64,000 nt of DNA from the NCBI GenBank assembly GCA_038231395.1, contig JBBRLL010000020.1, forward strand, positions 1 to 64,000. Reading direction: 5' to 3'. Source of the stretch: Stagnihabitans sp038231395. GTDB taxonomy: Bacteria; Pseudomonadota; Alphaproteobacteria; Rhodobacterales; Rhodobacteraceae. Each line of letters opens with the position of its first letter. The stretch's first letter is position 1. Both the position numbers and the translations under genes were made by a program. Below, piece after piece: positions 42,781-51,413 of this stretch. The notes under the pieces were generated by a model. It was not told where the DNA came from. It was given only the letters and a program-made list of their open reading frames with translations, and did no database searches.

Positions 42781-44019
42781 TTAGACCTTGGCGACCCGCG
42801 CATTCCGAGCGGCAATCAGCTTCAACCGCAACCCGTTCAACGTGATGAACCCTTGCGCGTCCTTCTGATCATAGGCCCCTGCATCCTCCTCAAACGTCAC
42901 GTGCTTCTCGGAATAAAGCGAATGTTCCGACCACCGCGCCACCGTGCGCGCCGACCCTTTATAAAGTTTGACCCGCACCGTCCCCGTCACATGCTCCTGC
43001 GATTTGTCGATCAAAGCCTGCAACATCTCCCGTTCCGGCGAGAACCAGAAGCCGTTGTAAATCAATTCCGCATAGCGCGGCATGATCGAGTCTTTCAGAT
43101 GCCCAGCCCCGGAATCCAGCGTGATCTGCTCAATCCCCCGATGCGCCTCCAACAGAATCGTGCCGCCCGGCGTTTCATAAACCCCGCGCGATTTCATGCC
43201 CACAAACCGGTTCTCGACCAGATCCAGCCGCCCAACCCCATGCTTGCCACCGATCTCGTTCAACCGCGTCAAGATCGTCGCAGGCGACATCGCCTCCCCA
43301 TTGATCGCCACCGCATCGCCACGCAAAAACGCGATCTCGACCGTCTCGGCGAGGTCAGGCGCCTCCTCCGGGCTAACGGTGCGCTGATAGACGAATTCCG
43401 GCGCCTCTTCGGCGGGGTTCTCCAGCACTTTCCCCTCGGACGAGGTATGCAGCAAATTCGCATCCACGCTGAACGGGGCTTCCCCACGCTTGTCCCGCGC
43501 AATCGGAATCTGGTTTGCCTCGGCAAATTCCAACAGCCTGGTGCGCGAGGTCAAATCCCACAGCCTCCAAGGGGCTATCACCTTGATCGAGGGGTCCAAA
43601 GCCGCCGCTGACAGTTCGAATCGTACCTGATCGTTGCCCTTGCCTGTCGCCCCATGCGCCAAAGCATCCGCCCCGGTTTCATGGGCAATCCGCACCAGAT
43701 GCTTGGAAATCAACGGCCGCGCAATCGAGGTGCCCAGCAGATACAGCCCCTCATAAAGTGCATTGGCGCGGAACATCGGGAACACGAAATCCCGCACGAA
43801 CTCCTCCCGCACATCCACGATATGGATGTTTTCCGGCTTGATCCCCATCAGGATGGCCTTGGCCCGCGCTGGTTCCAGCTCTTCGCCCTGCCCCAGATCG
43901 GCGGTAAACGTCACCACCTCACAGCCATATTCGGTCTGCAACCATTTCAGGATGATCGAGGTGTCCAGACCACCGGAATAGGCAAGGACGACTTTCTTCG
44001 GGGCGAGTTTGGCGGACAT
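42781..44019 (-). CDS. argG: Argininosuccinate synthase
   Basis: Enzyme of 412 residues that joins citrulline and aspartate with ATP to form argininosuccinate in arginine synthesis. The ATP-binding PP-loop is VLAYSGGLDTSII near residue 11, followed by GATGKGNDQVRFE near 120 and YNGFWFSPEREMLQ near 325. Length and motifs are typical. It stands alone on the minus strand. Confidence 0.97.
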   Translation of the reverse strand: MSAKLAPKKVVLAYSGGLDTSIILKWLQTEYGCEVVTFTADLGQGEELEPARAKAILMGIKPENIHIVDVREEFVRDFVFPMFRANALYEGLYLLGTSIARPLISKHLVRIAHETGADALAHGATGKGNDQVRFELSAAALDPSIKVIAPWRLWDLTSRTRLLEFAEANQIPIARDKRGEAPFSVDANLLHTSSEGKVLENPAEEAPEFVYQRTVSPEEAPDLAETVEIAFLRGDAVAINGEAMSPATILTRLNEIGGKHGVGRLDLVENRFVGMKSRGVYETPGGTILLEAHRGIEQITLDSGAGHLKDSIMPRYAELIYNGFWFSPEREMLQALIDKSQEHVTGTVRVKLYKGSARTVARWSEHSLYSEKHVTFEEDAGAYDQKDAQGFITLNGLRLKLIAARNARVAKV

Positions 44020-44345
44020 CTGAGGCTCCCTGATGCGACTGGCCCGCGATTATCGGGAAACCGGACCAAGGGCAAGCGAGCGGCGGTGGCTGGAGGGCTG
44101 CGAGTTCACGCCCTTCAACAAACATCTTGCAAGACGACATTCCGGCGGCAGATTTTCCGGCACTAAGCGCTTACGAAAACGCCGAAGCCCTTTTCTCGGA
44201 TCGTCGCCTCGCGGCCCAATCAGAATTTCCAAGGGTTCCATCGTCGGCAAGCTTTGCACCATCAATGTGAAACGGGTTCCCATTGTGGCCGGAATGGTCA
44301 GGATGATCGCCCTATACAGCTATCCGGCGCGAAACGCCCTGCCAT
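44020..44345. other. Intergenic region upstream of argG
   Basis: This 326-bp stretch between argG and the Hpt gene holds the argG promoter region. A 77-codon open frame on the minus strand (44050-44283) has no ribosome-binding site and no recognisable product. I see no RNA gene, repeat or terminator that I can support. Confidence 0.5.
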
Positions 44346-44675
44346 CTAAGCCGCAAAGGCCTGCTTTGCCCCAGCTTCAAGGGCGGCGCGGCAGTCGGCA
44401 TAGGCGGTGCGCACGGCATCAAGGTCGACCGATACATCCCCCGCCCCGGCGCGACGTTCGCCGTCCTGACATAGTGATGACAACGAACTGAACCCAAGGT
44501 TCAACGCGGCACCCTTCAGAAAGTGCAGGTCCGAGGCGAGCGTTCTGGCCCCGCCGTCCACTGAAAGCCGGGAAATCACGTCATCGGACTCTTCCAGAAA
44601 CAGGCACACCACTTCGTCAAAATCATCCGGCCCAATCTCTGATCGCAACTCTTTGACCCTGTCCCAATCAATCAT
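44346..44675 (-). CDS. Hpt-domain phosphotransfer protein
   Basis: Protein of 109 residues consisting of one histidine phosphotransfer domain; the phospho-accepting His lies in LHFLKGAALNLGF near residue 52, with the conserved Lys two positions on and Gly following. It starts MIDWDRVKELRSEIGPDDF; GAGGGC precedes the ATG at 44675. Such stand-alone Hpt proteins relay phosphate between hybrid kinases and response regulators. The divergent neighbour is a receiver-PP2C protein, its likely partner. Confidence 0.85.
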   Translation of the reverse strand: MIDWDRVKELRSEIGPDDFDEVVCLFLEESDDVISRLSVDGGARTLASDLHFLKGAALNLGFSSLSSLCQDGERRAGAGDVSVDLDAVRTAYADCRAALEAGAKQAFAA

Positions 44676-44844
44676 CGTCTGCCCTCGCGCATAGATCAGA
44701 GGGCCAGCATGGACTAGGCATATTAACAACCGGTATTCCCGAAAAATCCGAAAAATGAGAGTTTTAGGTTTCATCCCGTCTTAAACCCTGAAGCGCAAAA
44801 CCAAAGGACAAAGCCAAAACTTCCGCCGTTTGTTCAAGGTTGCA

Positions 44845-46116
44845 ATGTCGCTCGCCACGCCAATCTCTCGCGAACCTGCAGCACCGCCCGGCCTAAGGGG
44901 GCTGATGCGGGTGCTTGTGGTCGATGACAGCCGGGCGCAGCGCCGGATTCTGGCAGTTCAGCTGAAACGCTGGGGTTTTGAGGTGACGGAGGCTGACTCT
45001 GGCGAATCCGCGCTGGCACTGTGCCGGGATCAGGTCTTTGACATCATCCTGTCTGATTGGGTCATGCCGGGGATGACCGGGCTTGACCTGTGCCAAGCCT
45101 TCCGCGCCCTGCCGCGCGAAGGGTATGGCTATTTCATTCTTCTCACCTCCAAGTCCGAAAAGACCGAGATTGCGAATGGCCTTGAAAACGGTGCCGATGA
45201 TTTTCTGACCAAACCGGTGAATTCTGACGAGCTGCGCGCCCGCCTCCGTGCCGGAGAGCGTATTGTGTCCATGCAGCAAGAACTGGTCGAAAAGAACCGG
45301 CTGGTAGGCAGCACGCTGGGTCAACTGCAAAAGCTATATGATTCGCTGGACCGCGACCTGATCGAGGCGAAAAAGCTTCAGCAGTCGCTGATTCGTGATC
45401 GACAACAGGATTTCGGGTTGGGCAAGGCCTATCTGATGCTGAAACCGTCAGGTCACGTCGGCGGCGATCTGGTCGGGTCTTTCATCATTGATGAACGTCG
45501 GATTGCGATTTTCTCGGTGGACGTGTCGGGCCACGGCGTCGCCTCGGCGATGATGACGGCACGGCTGGCGGGGCTGTTGTCTGGCGGCTCCCCTGATCAG
45601 AACATCGCGCTTTGCATCAATGCCGACGGGGCCCGCGACGCCTATCCGCCGGAAGAGGTCGCCTTCCGGCTCAACCGCATGATGATTGAGGATGTGCAGG
45701 TCGAACAGTATTTCACCCTCGCCTACGCCGAAATTGACATGATCAATGGCCAAGTGCAGTTGGTGCAGGCGGGCCACCCCTATCCGGTTCTGATGCGGGG
45801 CAATCGTCTGCGTCAGCTGGGGGATGGTGGCTTACCGATAGGCCTGATACCGGGCGCTACCTATCAGACTGTAAATGCAGTGCTTTTGCCGGGTGACAGG
45901 CTGTTTCTTGTGTCAGACGGTGTGACCGAATGCCCTGACCCGCATGGGGAGGAGCTTGGCAGCGATGGTCTTGAAACCCTGTTGCAACGCTCCCTCCACC
46001 TGTCCGGCGCCCCTCTGTTGGAGGCGTTGATCTGGGACCTGTCGGCCTACGCGGGCGGGCGGGATTTCCCGGATGACGTCTCTGGCATCTTGTTTGAATA
46101 TTCCGGCCCGCTATAG
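44845..46116 (+). CDS. Response regulator with PP2C/RsbU-type phosphatase domain
   Basis: Protein of about 423 residues. A receiver domain at about 20-135 has the phosphoacceptor Asp in ILSDWVMPGMTG and the Lys in FLTKPVNSDEL. A coiled linker follows (LVEKNRLVGSTLGQLQKLYD). The C-terminal SpoIIE/RsbU-type PP2C domain (about 195-420) has GGDLVGSF, VDVSGHGVASAMMTARL and FLVSDGVTECPD, with metal-binding Asp residues. Such proteins dephosphorylate anti-sigma antagonists and so control alternative sigma factors or second messengers. The ATG at 44845 is preceded by AAGG; a TTG at 44830 is in frame. It is divergent from the Hpt gene. Confidence 0.9.
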   Translation: MSLATPISREPAAPPGLRGLMRVLVVDDSRAQRRILAVQLKRWGFEVTEADSGESALALCRDQVFDIILSDWVMPGMTGLDLCQAFRALPREGYGYFILLTSKSEKTEIANGLENGADDFLTKPVNSDELRARLRAGERIVSMQQELVEKNRLVGSTLGQLQKLYDSLDRDLIEAKKLQQSLIRDRQQDFGLGKAYLMLKPSGHVGGDLVGSFIIDERRIAIFSVDVSGHGVASAMMTARLAGLLSGGSPDQNIALCINADGARDAYPPEEVAFRLNRMMIEDVQVEQYFTLAYAEIDMINGQVQLVQAGHPYPVLMRGNRLRQLGDGGLPIGLIPGATYQTVNAVLLPGDRLFLVSDGVTECPDPHGEELGSDGLETLLQRSLHLSGAPLLEALIWDLSAYAGGRDFPDDVSGILFEYSGPL

Positions 46117-46554
46117 GCTTTGCAAAGCCCGCGCCAACATCGCCCTGTCGCCGACATTGTCCAGCAAATCCACCGCGTCACGGGCATCGGCCCATATAGC
46201 ATTGTGTCCAGCTTCAGACGGCGGCCCCATCCGCAATGTCGGGCGCGCGATGAAGATTGCGCAGACCTTCTCGGCCCAGAATCCATATTCCGGCATGTAG
46301 GTGAATCGCCGATACGTGCCCAGCCAGCGTGGCGGCCCGATATGCCAGCCGGTTTCCTCGAACACCTCACGATGCAGGGCGGCAATCGGGGCCTCGCCGC
46401 GATCAATCCCACCGCCCGGCAGTTGGCATTCCGGAACAGGCGCCGCCTGATACGTCAGCAAAATCTGACTGCCGCGCAACAGAACCCCGTACACGCCGGG
46501 CCGTCGCCGGTAGCTTTGTCCACGGGTCGCCGCCTCGCCATAGCGTCTGATCAT
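46111..46554 (-). CDS. NUDIX hydrolase
   Basis: Protein of 147 residues. The NUDIX box is GGGIDRGEAPIAALHREVFE followed by ETGW, fitting Gx5Ex7REUxEExGU. The substrate is a nucleoside diphosphate linked to some group, not identifiable here. It overlaps the phosphatase stop codon by 6 bases on the opposite strand, and is divergent from hslO over 76 bp. Confidence 0.88.
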   Translation of the reverse strand: MIRRYGEAATRGQSYRRRPGVYGVLLRGSQILLTYQAAPVPECQLPGGGIDRGEAPIAALHREVFEETGWHIGPPRWLGTYRRFTYMPEYGFWAEKVCAIFIARPTLRMGPPSEAGHNAIWADARDAVDLLDNVGDRAMLARALQSL

Positions 46555-46630
46555 GCCTTACCCCTTGGTCACCCGGTTGCCCTGCCTATATAGGCGCGGT
46601 ATGCCATGCTTGGCTGTGCAAGGAAATCTC

Positions 46631-47674
46631 ATGTCCATCGGAAACCAGATCACTTGGGACGATACCGTCCTGCCGTTTCAGCTTGACGCCAGCGACATTC
46701 GCGGCCGTGTCGTCCGTCTGGATGGCGCGCTGGACAAAGTTTTAAGCCAACACCACTACCCGGCCCAGATCGAATCTCTGGTGGCTGAGGCGGCTTTGCT
46801 GACCGCGCTGATCGGGCAATCCATCAAACTGCGCTGGAAATTGTCGCTGCAAATCCGTGGCAAGGGCCCGGCGCGGTTGATTGCTACCGACTATTACGGC
46901 CCGACCGACGACGGCCAGCCCGCCCGGATCCGCGCCTATGCCAGCTATGACGCTGACCGGCTTGACCCGAACGAAACCGCTTTCAGCCAGATCGGTGACG
47001 GTTATTTCGCCGTCATGCTGGATCAGGGCGAGGGGATGACCCCTTACCAAGGCTTCACCCCCATCGCCGGGAATTCGCTATCAGATTGCGCCCAGACCTA
47101 CTTTGCCCAGTCCGAACAGCTTCCGACCCGATTTTCGCTGACCTTTGGCAAAAGCCAGATGCCCGGCCGTCCCTCGCAATGGCGCGGCGGCGGCGTGATG
47201 CTGCAACACATGCCGCCCGTGGGTGAGGGGGTGGCGGCTGATTTTGGCTCGGGTGAGGGTGGCTTGCTGTCGCACACCGATATTCTGGCGGGGGAGCCTG
47301 CTGAGAACTGGAACCGCGTCAACATCCTGCTGGATACGGTTGAGGAGATGGAGCTGGTTGGCCCGACCGTCGCCCCGACCGATCTGCTGATCCGCCTGTT
47401 TCACGAAGAAGGCCCCCGGGTGTTTGATGCCACCCCGGTGCATTTCGGCTGCTCTTGTTCTGCCGAAAAGGTCATTCAGACCATGTCGATCTATTCGCAG
47501 CGCGACATTGGCCATATGACGAACGACGCAGGCCAAGTCACCGCTGACTGCCAGTTCTGTGGCGCCCATTACGAGTTTGACCCGAAGACGCTGGGTTTCG
47601 AAGCGGCCAAGGCCGACGCCGCCAACCCCAATTTGACCGAAAACACCACCGAAAACACTGCCGATAGTGCCTGA
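46631..47674 (+). CDS. hslO: Redox-regulated chaperone Hsp33
   Basis: Chaperone of 347 residues activated by oxidation when its C-terminal zinc site is lost. The zinc-binding Cys motifs are HFGCSCSAEKV and ADCQFCGAHY, the CxC and CxxC type. The frame is open upstream, but the ATG at 46631 (MSIGNQITWDD) has AAGGAAAT before it and fits the family. The C-terminal tail after the zinc site is long and low-complexity. The NUDIX gene begins within its last 8 bases. Confidence 0.94.
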   Translation: MSIGNQITWDDTVLPFQLDASDIRGRVVRLDGALDKVLSQHHYPAQIESLVAEAALLTALIGQSIKLRWKLSLQIRGKGPARLIATDYYGPTDDGQPARIRAYASYDADRLDPNETAFSQIGDGYFAVMLDQGEGMTPYQGFTPIAGNSLSDCAQTYFAQSEQLPTRFSLTFGKSQMPGRPSQWRGGGVMLQHMPPVGEGVAADFGSGEGGLLSHTDILAGEPAENWNRVNILLDTVEEMELVGPTVAPTDLLIRLFHEEGPRVFDATPVHFGCSCSAEKVIQTMSIYSQRDIGHMTNDAGQVTADCQFCGAHYEFDPKTLGFEAAKADAANPNLTENTTENTADSA

Positions 47675-48248
47675 TCTCATAGCCCGCCTGACCGCAGCCC
47701 TTGCGCGGTCAGGCGGCGCCTCGTCTGATTTCGATCTGAACCCCGGCTTTATGCCTTCAGGCAGACCTCTGCGCCCGGCGGCCGTTCTGGTTGGCATCAC
47801 CCGGAACAGTCATGTCATCCTGACCAAACGCGCCTCGCATCTCAAGCACCATCCCGGCCAGATCGCTTTTCCGGGCGGCAAGCAGGACGACACTGACCTG
47901 ACGTTGGAGGCGACCGCTTTGCGCGAAGCGTCGGAGGAAATCGACCTGCCGCCGTCTTGTGTCCGCGTGATTGGCCGCCTGCCGCCGCACGAAACCGTCA
48001 CCGGCTTTGAAATGACGCCCATCCTTGCCGAGGTCGCAGATTTCGCCGCCACTCCCGATCCGGACGAGGTTGAGGAAGTGTTTACCGTTCCACTCACCCA
48101 CCTTTTGGACCTTAACTGCTATGCCATCCGGCGCAGGCTTTGGCGTGGCCAGTGGCGTGCCTATTACGCTGTGCCGTGGGGCCCCTATTACATCTGGGGT
48201 GCGACAGCCCGCGTCCTGCGCAGCCTTGCTGAAAGGGCAGCAGAATGA
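47667..48248 (+). CDS. CoA pyrophosphatase (NUDIX family)
   Basis: Protein of 193 residues. The upstream CoA-specific part LTKRASHLKHHPGQIAFPGG and the NUDIX box GGKQDDTDLTLEATALREAS with EEIDL mark it as NudL/CoA-diphosphatase type, cleaving CoA to 4'-phosphopantetheine and 3',5'-ADP. It starts with GTG at 47667, overlapping the hslO stop, and its stop overlaps the CCA-enzyme start (ATGA), giving a three-gene coupled run. Confidence 0.9.
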   Translation: MPDLIARLTAALARSGGASSDFDLNPGFMPSGRPLRPAAVLVGITRNSHVILTKRASHLKHHPGQIAFPGGKQDDTDLTLEATALREASEEIDLPPSCVRVIGRLPPHETVTGFEMTPILAEVADFAATPDPDEVEEVFTVPLTHLLDLNCYAIRRRLWRGQWRAYYAVPWGPYYIWGATARVLRSLAERAAE

Positions 48249-49396
48249 TTGTAGGCGGCGCATGGCTTGACAATCACGGCACCCAAGCCCTTTGCGCCAC
48301 GCTGGGACTGGAGGGGCACCGCATCCTGTTCGTTGGCGGTTGTGTGCGCAACGCCTTGCTTGGGGTGCCTGTCACCGACGTTGATCTGGCCACCAGCGCG
48401 TCACCGCTGGTCGTGATGGACCTTGTTCAACGCGCAGGTTTCAAAGCCATCCCAACGGGCATTGAACACGGCACTGTCACTGTTGTCGCAGATGGCATCC
48501 CGCACGAGGTGACCACCTTTCGCCGCGATGTAAAAACCGACGGGCGTCGCGCGGTTGTGGCCTTCTCCTCTGACCTGTCAGAAGACGCGGCCCGCCGTGA
48601 CTTTACCATGAACGCCCTCTACGCCGAGCCTAGTGGCGATGTCATTGACCCGTTGAACGGCCTGCCCGATCTTGTTGGCCGCCGCGTTCGTTTCGTTGGC
48701 GACCCTGAACAGCGCATCGGCGAAGACTATCTCCGCATCCTGCGATTCTTTCGGTTTCATGCGGTCTATGGCGACCCGGCCCAAGGCATCGACTCCGAGG
48801 GCCTTGCCGCCTGCGCAGCGCTGGCCGATGGCATCCTTGGCCTAAGCGCAGAACGTGTCGGGGCAGAGATGCGCAAACTTCTGGCGGCCAGTGACCCCGC
48901 TCCAGCCTTGGGCAGCATGGCTGCAACCGGCATTCTTGCCCGAATTCTGCCCGGTACAGACCCGCGCGCGATGGCACCACTGATCCATCTGGAGGCTGAA
49001 ATGCCGCCCCGTTGGCAACGTCGTCTGGTGGTTCTGGGTGGGCAGGATATCGGGCAGACTCTTCGCCTGTCACGGCAAGAACAGGCCGAAATCGGCAAGA
49101 TCAGAGACGAAATAGGCTCCACCCTGACCCCCGCTGCCTTGGGCTGGCGGCTTGGTGCTGTCCCCGGCGCCGACGCCGTTCTGGCCCGTGCTGCCCTGCT
49201 GGAACTTCCGTTGCCTGCTGATTGGCAAGCCGATGTGGCGCGCGGTGCTGCGTGCCAGTTCCCGGTCGCTGCGGCCGATCTGATGCCGCATTACCTTGGG
49301 CCAGACCTTGGCGCAAAGCTGAAGCAACTTGAAGACCGCTGGATTTCCAGCGACCTTCGCCTGACCAGAGAAGCCTTGCTGGCGCCTGACGATTGA
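48245..49396 (+). CDS. cca: CCA-adding tRNA nucleotidyltransferase
   Basis: Protein of 383 residues, class II. Visible are ILFVGGCVRNALLGVPVTDV then DLAT (the GGxVRD-type phosphate loop with carboxylates), RRDVKTDGR, RRDFTMNALYAE, and RIGEDYLRILRFFRFHA. It adds or repairs the 3' CCA end of tRNAs. Only one poly(A)-polymerase/CCA-like nucleotidyltransferase is in the window, so PcnB activity cannot be excluded. Confidence 0.94.
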   Translation: MIVGGAWLDNHGTQALCATLGLEGHRILFVGGCVRNALLGVPVTDVDLATSASPLVVMDLVQRAGFKAIPTGIEHGTVTVVADGIPHEVTTFRRDVKTDGRRAVVAFSSDLSEDAARRDFTMNALYAEPSGDVIDPLNGLPDLVGRRVRFVGDPEQRIGEDYLRILRFFRFHAVYGDPAQGIDSEGLAACAALADGILGLSAERVGAEMRKLLAASDPAPALGSMAATGILARILPGTDPRAMAPLIHLEAEMPPRWQRRLVVLGGQDIGQTLRLSRQEQAEIGKIRDEIGSTLTPAALGWRLGAVPGADAVLARAALLELPLPADWQADVARGAACQFPVAAADLMPHYLGPDLGAKLKQLEDRWISSDLRLTREALLAPDD

Positions 49397-49454
49397 GGCG
49401 TGACACGGCGGCTTTTTTCGGCTAACCAACCCGCAAGCAAACACGGAGAGCAGC

Positions 49455-49487
49455 ATGGATAACGGGATCACACTTCGACTCAACTGA
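49455..49487 (+). CDS. Possible 10-codon leader peptide before the ABC exporter
   Basis: ATG GAT AAC GGG ATC ACA CTT CGA CTC AAC TGA encodes MDNGITLRLN. CGGAGAG lies 6-10 bases upstream, the best ribosome-binding site in the 166-bp gap before the exporter genes. The exporter ATGs themselves have poor sites. A GC-rich inverted repeat (GACCG...CGGTC at about 49491-49512) follows the mini-ORF. The arrangement resembles a translated leader, but no attenuator can be folded with confidence. Confidence 0.35.
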   Translation: MDNGITLRLN

Positions 49488-49562
49488 GCCGACCGTCCCC
49501 GTTGTGGCGGTCCCTCAGACTCGCCTCACCCTTCCATGCGCACCTTTTTCCAGGTCTTTCCC

Positions 49563-51413
49563 ATGTTCCGTTTCTTTGAAAACCTCGTCGACCCTTACGA
49601 AACCTATGTCCAGACCGATGCGCCGCCGCGCAAGCTGTGGCCTTTCCTTGCGGACTATATCCGCCCGTTCCGAAAGGTTTTTGCCGCAACGGCGCTGTTC
49701 TCGACCCTGAACGCCTGCGCCGAGGTGGGGCTGATCTGGTATATCGGCCATATGGTTGATTTTCTGGGGCAAGGTACTCCGGCATCAGTCTGGGCCGGGC
49801 ACGGGACAGAGATTGTGCTGGTCGCTGCGGCCATCGTTATTATTCGCCCCCTGATCGGCGGAACGGGCGTTGCCCTGCTTCATAACACGATTCTGACCAA
49901 CTTTGGCACGATGATGCGCTGGCGTGCCCACGCCCACATTATGCGGCAACCGGTCGGCTGGTTTGAAAGCGATTTCGCCGGCCGAATCGCCAATCGGATC
50001 ATGCAGGCCCCGCCCGCTGCCGGTGACGCCGTGTTTCAGGTGTTTGACGCCGTGGCCTTTGCGTCGACCACACTGGTCGCTGCGGCCTTGATGCTGGCCA
50101 ACGCGGATGTCCGTCTGCTGGTCCCGCTGGTTCTGTGGTTCGCTGGCTATGCCGCACTGATGCGGTGGACGATCCAGCGCGCTGGCCCGGCCTCAACTGC
50201 AAGTTCCGAGGCGCGCTCCGCCGTCACGGGGCGCGTCGTCGACAGCTATACCAACATCCATTCGGTCAAGCTTTTTGCCCATGACGACCGCGAGCTGACC
50301 TATGCCAAAGACGCGATAGAGGCTGCCCGCAAGGCATTTCAAAAGGAGATGCGCATCGTCACCGTGATGGACACCGTGCTGACTTTTCTGAACGGGTTGA
50401 TGGTGGTCAGCGTGTCTGGGCTTGCGATTTACCTATGGTATCATGGCTTTGCATCGGTTGGTATCGTGGCGGCAGCTGTGGCTTTGGTGCTGCGTCTTCA
50501 CTCGATGACCTATTGGATCATGTGGGCCACGACCAACCTCGTGCAGAACCTTGGCACCGTGCAAGAGGGGATGCAGACCATCACCCAACCCATCGGTCTG
50601 GTTGATGACAAGGCCGCCAGGCCTATCGCCTTCGCCAAGGGCTTGATCGAGATCAAGGGCGTCAGCCATCACTACGGCCGCGGCTCTGGCGGGCTGCAAG
50701 ACCTGACCCTGACCGTAAAGCCGGGGGAGCGTATCGGGTTGATCGGTCGGTCAGGCGCGGGCAAATCCACGCTCGTCAAGCTGATCCTGCGGTTTTATGA
50801 TACTGAAGCCGGGCAAATCCTGATTGACGGTCAGAACATCGCCCTCGTCACCCAAGCCAGCTTGCGCAGTCAAATCGGTATGGTGCAGCAGGACAGCAGC
50901 CTGATGCACCGGTCGGTTCGCGAAAACATTCTGTATGCCCATCCTGACGCGGGCGAAGAGGCGATGCTTGCTGCGGCCAAGAAGGCTGAGGCGCATGAAT
51001 TCATCCTGACCTTGGAAGACCCGCAGGGTCGAAAAGGCTATGATGCCCATGTTGGCGAGCGCGGCGTCAAACTGTCGGGCGGCCAGAGGCAGAGGGTGGC
51101 TTTGGCGCGGGTGATCCTGAAAGACGCACCGATCCTGATTCTGGACGAGGCGACCAGTGCACTGGACTCCGAGGCCGAGGCGTTGATTCAAAAGGCGCTG
51201 TTTGGTGTGATGCAGGGTAAAACCGTCATCGCCATCGCGCACCGCCTTTCAACGATTGCTGCGATGGACCGGATTGTGGTGCTGGACGCCGGGCATATCG
51301 TGGAGGAGGGCACCCACGCCGTGCTTCTTGCCAAAGGCGGGCTATATTCGCAATTCTGGGCCCGCCAATCCGGTGGTTTCCTGCGCGATGTATCAGAGGA
51401 AGCCGCCGAATGA
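49563..51413 (+). CDS. ABC exporter subunit A (permease-ATPase fusion)
   Basis: Half-transporter of about 616 residues (start at 49563; an ATG at 49536 is also possible). The membrane domain spans about 30-330 with six helices. The ATPase has Walker A GRSGAGKST, Q-loop QQDSSLM, signature LSGGQRQR, Walker B ILILDEATSALDSE, and H-loop AIAHRLS. The family exports lipids, drugs or peptides; the substrate is not readable. Its 3' end overlaps the next subunit gene by four bases, which implies a heterodimer. Start MFRFFENLVDPYETY is the usual one in relatives. Confidence 0.88.
   Translation: MFRFFENLVDPYETYVQTDAPPRKLWPFLADYIRPFRKVFAATALFSTLNACAEVGLIWYIGHMVDFLGQGTPASVWAGHGTEIVLVAAAIVIIRPLIGGTGVALLHNTILTNFGTMMRWRAHAHIMRQPVGWFESDFAGRIANRIMQAPPAAGDAVFQVFDAVAFASTTLVAAALMLANADVRLLVPLVLWFAGYAALMRWTIQRAGPASTASSEARSAVTGRVVDSYTNIHSVKLFAHDDRELTYAKDAIEAARKAFQKEMRIVTVMDTVLTFLNGLMVVSVSGLAIYLWYHGFASVGIVAAAVALVLRLHSMTYWIMWATTNLVQNLGTVQEGMQTITQPIGLVDDKAARPIAFAKGLIEIKGVSHHYGRGSGGLQDLTLTVKPGERIGLIGRSGAGKSTLVKLILRFYDTEAGQILIDGQNIALVTQASLRSQIGMVQQDSSLMHRSVRENILYAHPDAGEEAMLAAAKKAEAHEFILTLEDPQGRKGYDAHVGERGVKLSGGQRQRVALARVILKDAPILILDEATSALDSEAEALIQKALFGVMQGKTVIAIAHRLSTIAAMDRIVVLDAGHIVEEGTHAVLLAKGGLYSQFWARQSGGFLRDVSEEAAE

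Noticed and set aside
44050..44283. 77-codon minus-strand frame upstream of argG.
   Set aside because: No ribosome-binding site and no recognisable sequence; it occupies the argG promoter region. Not excluded, but not supported.
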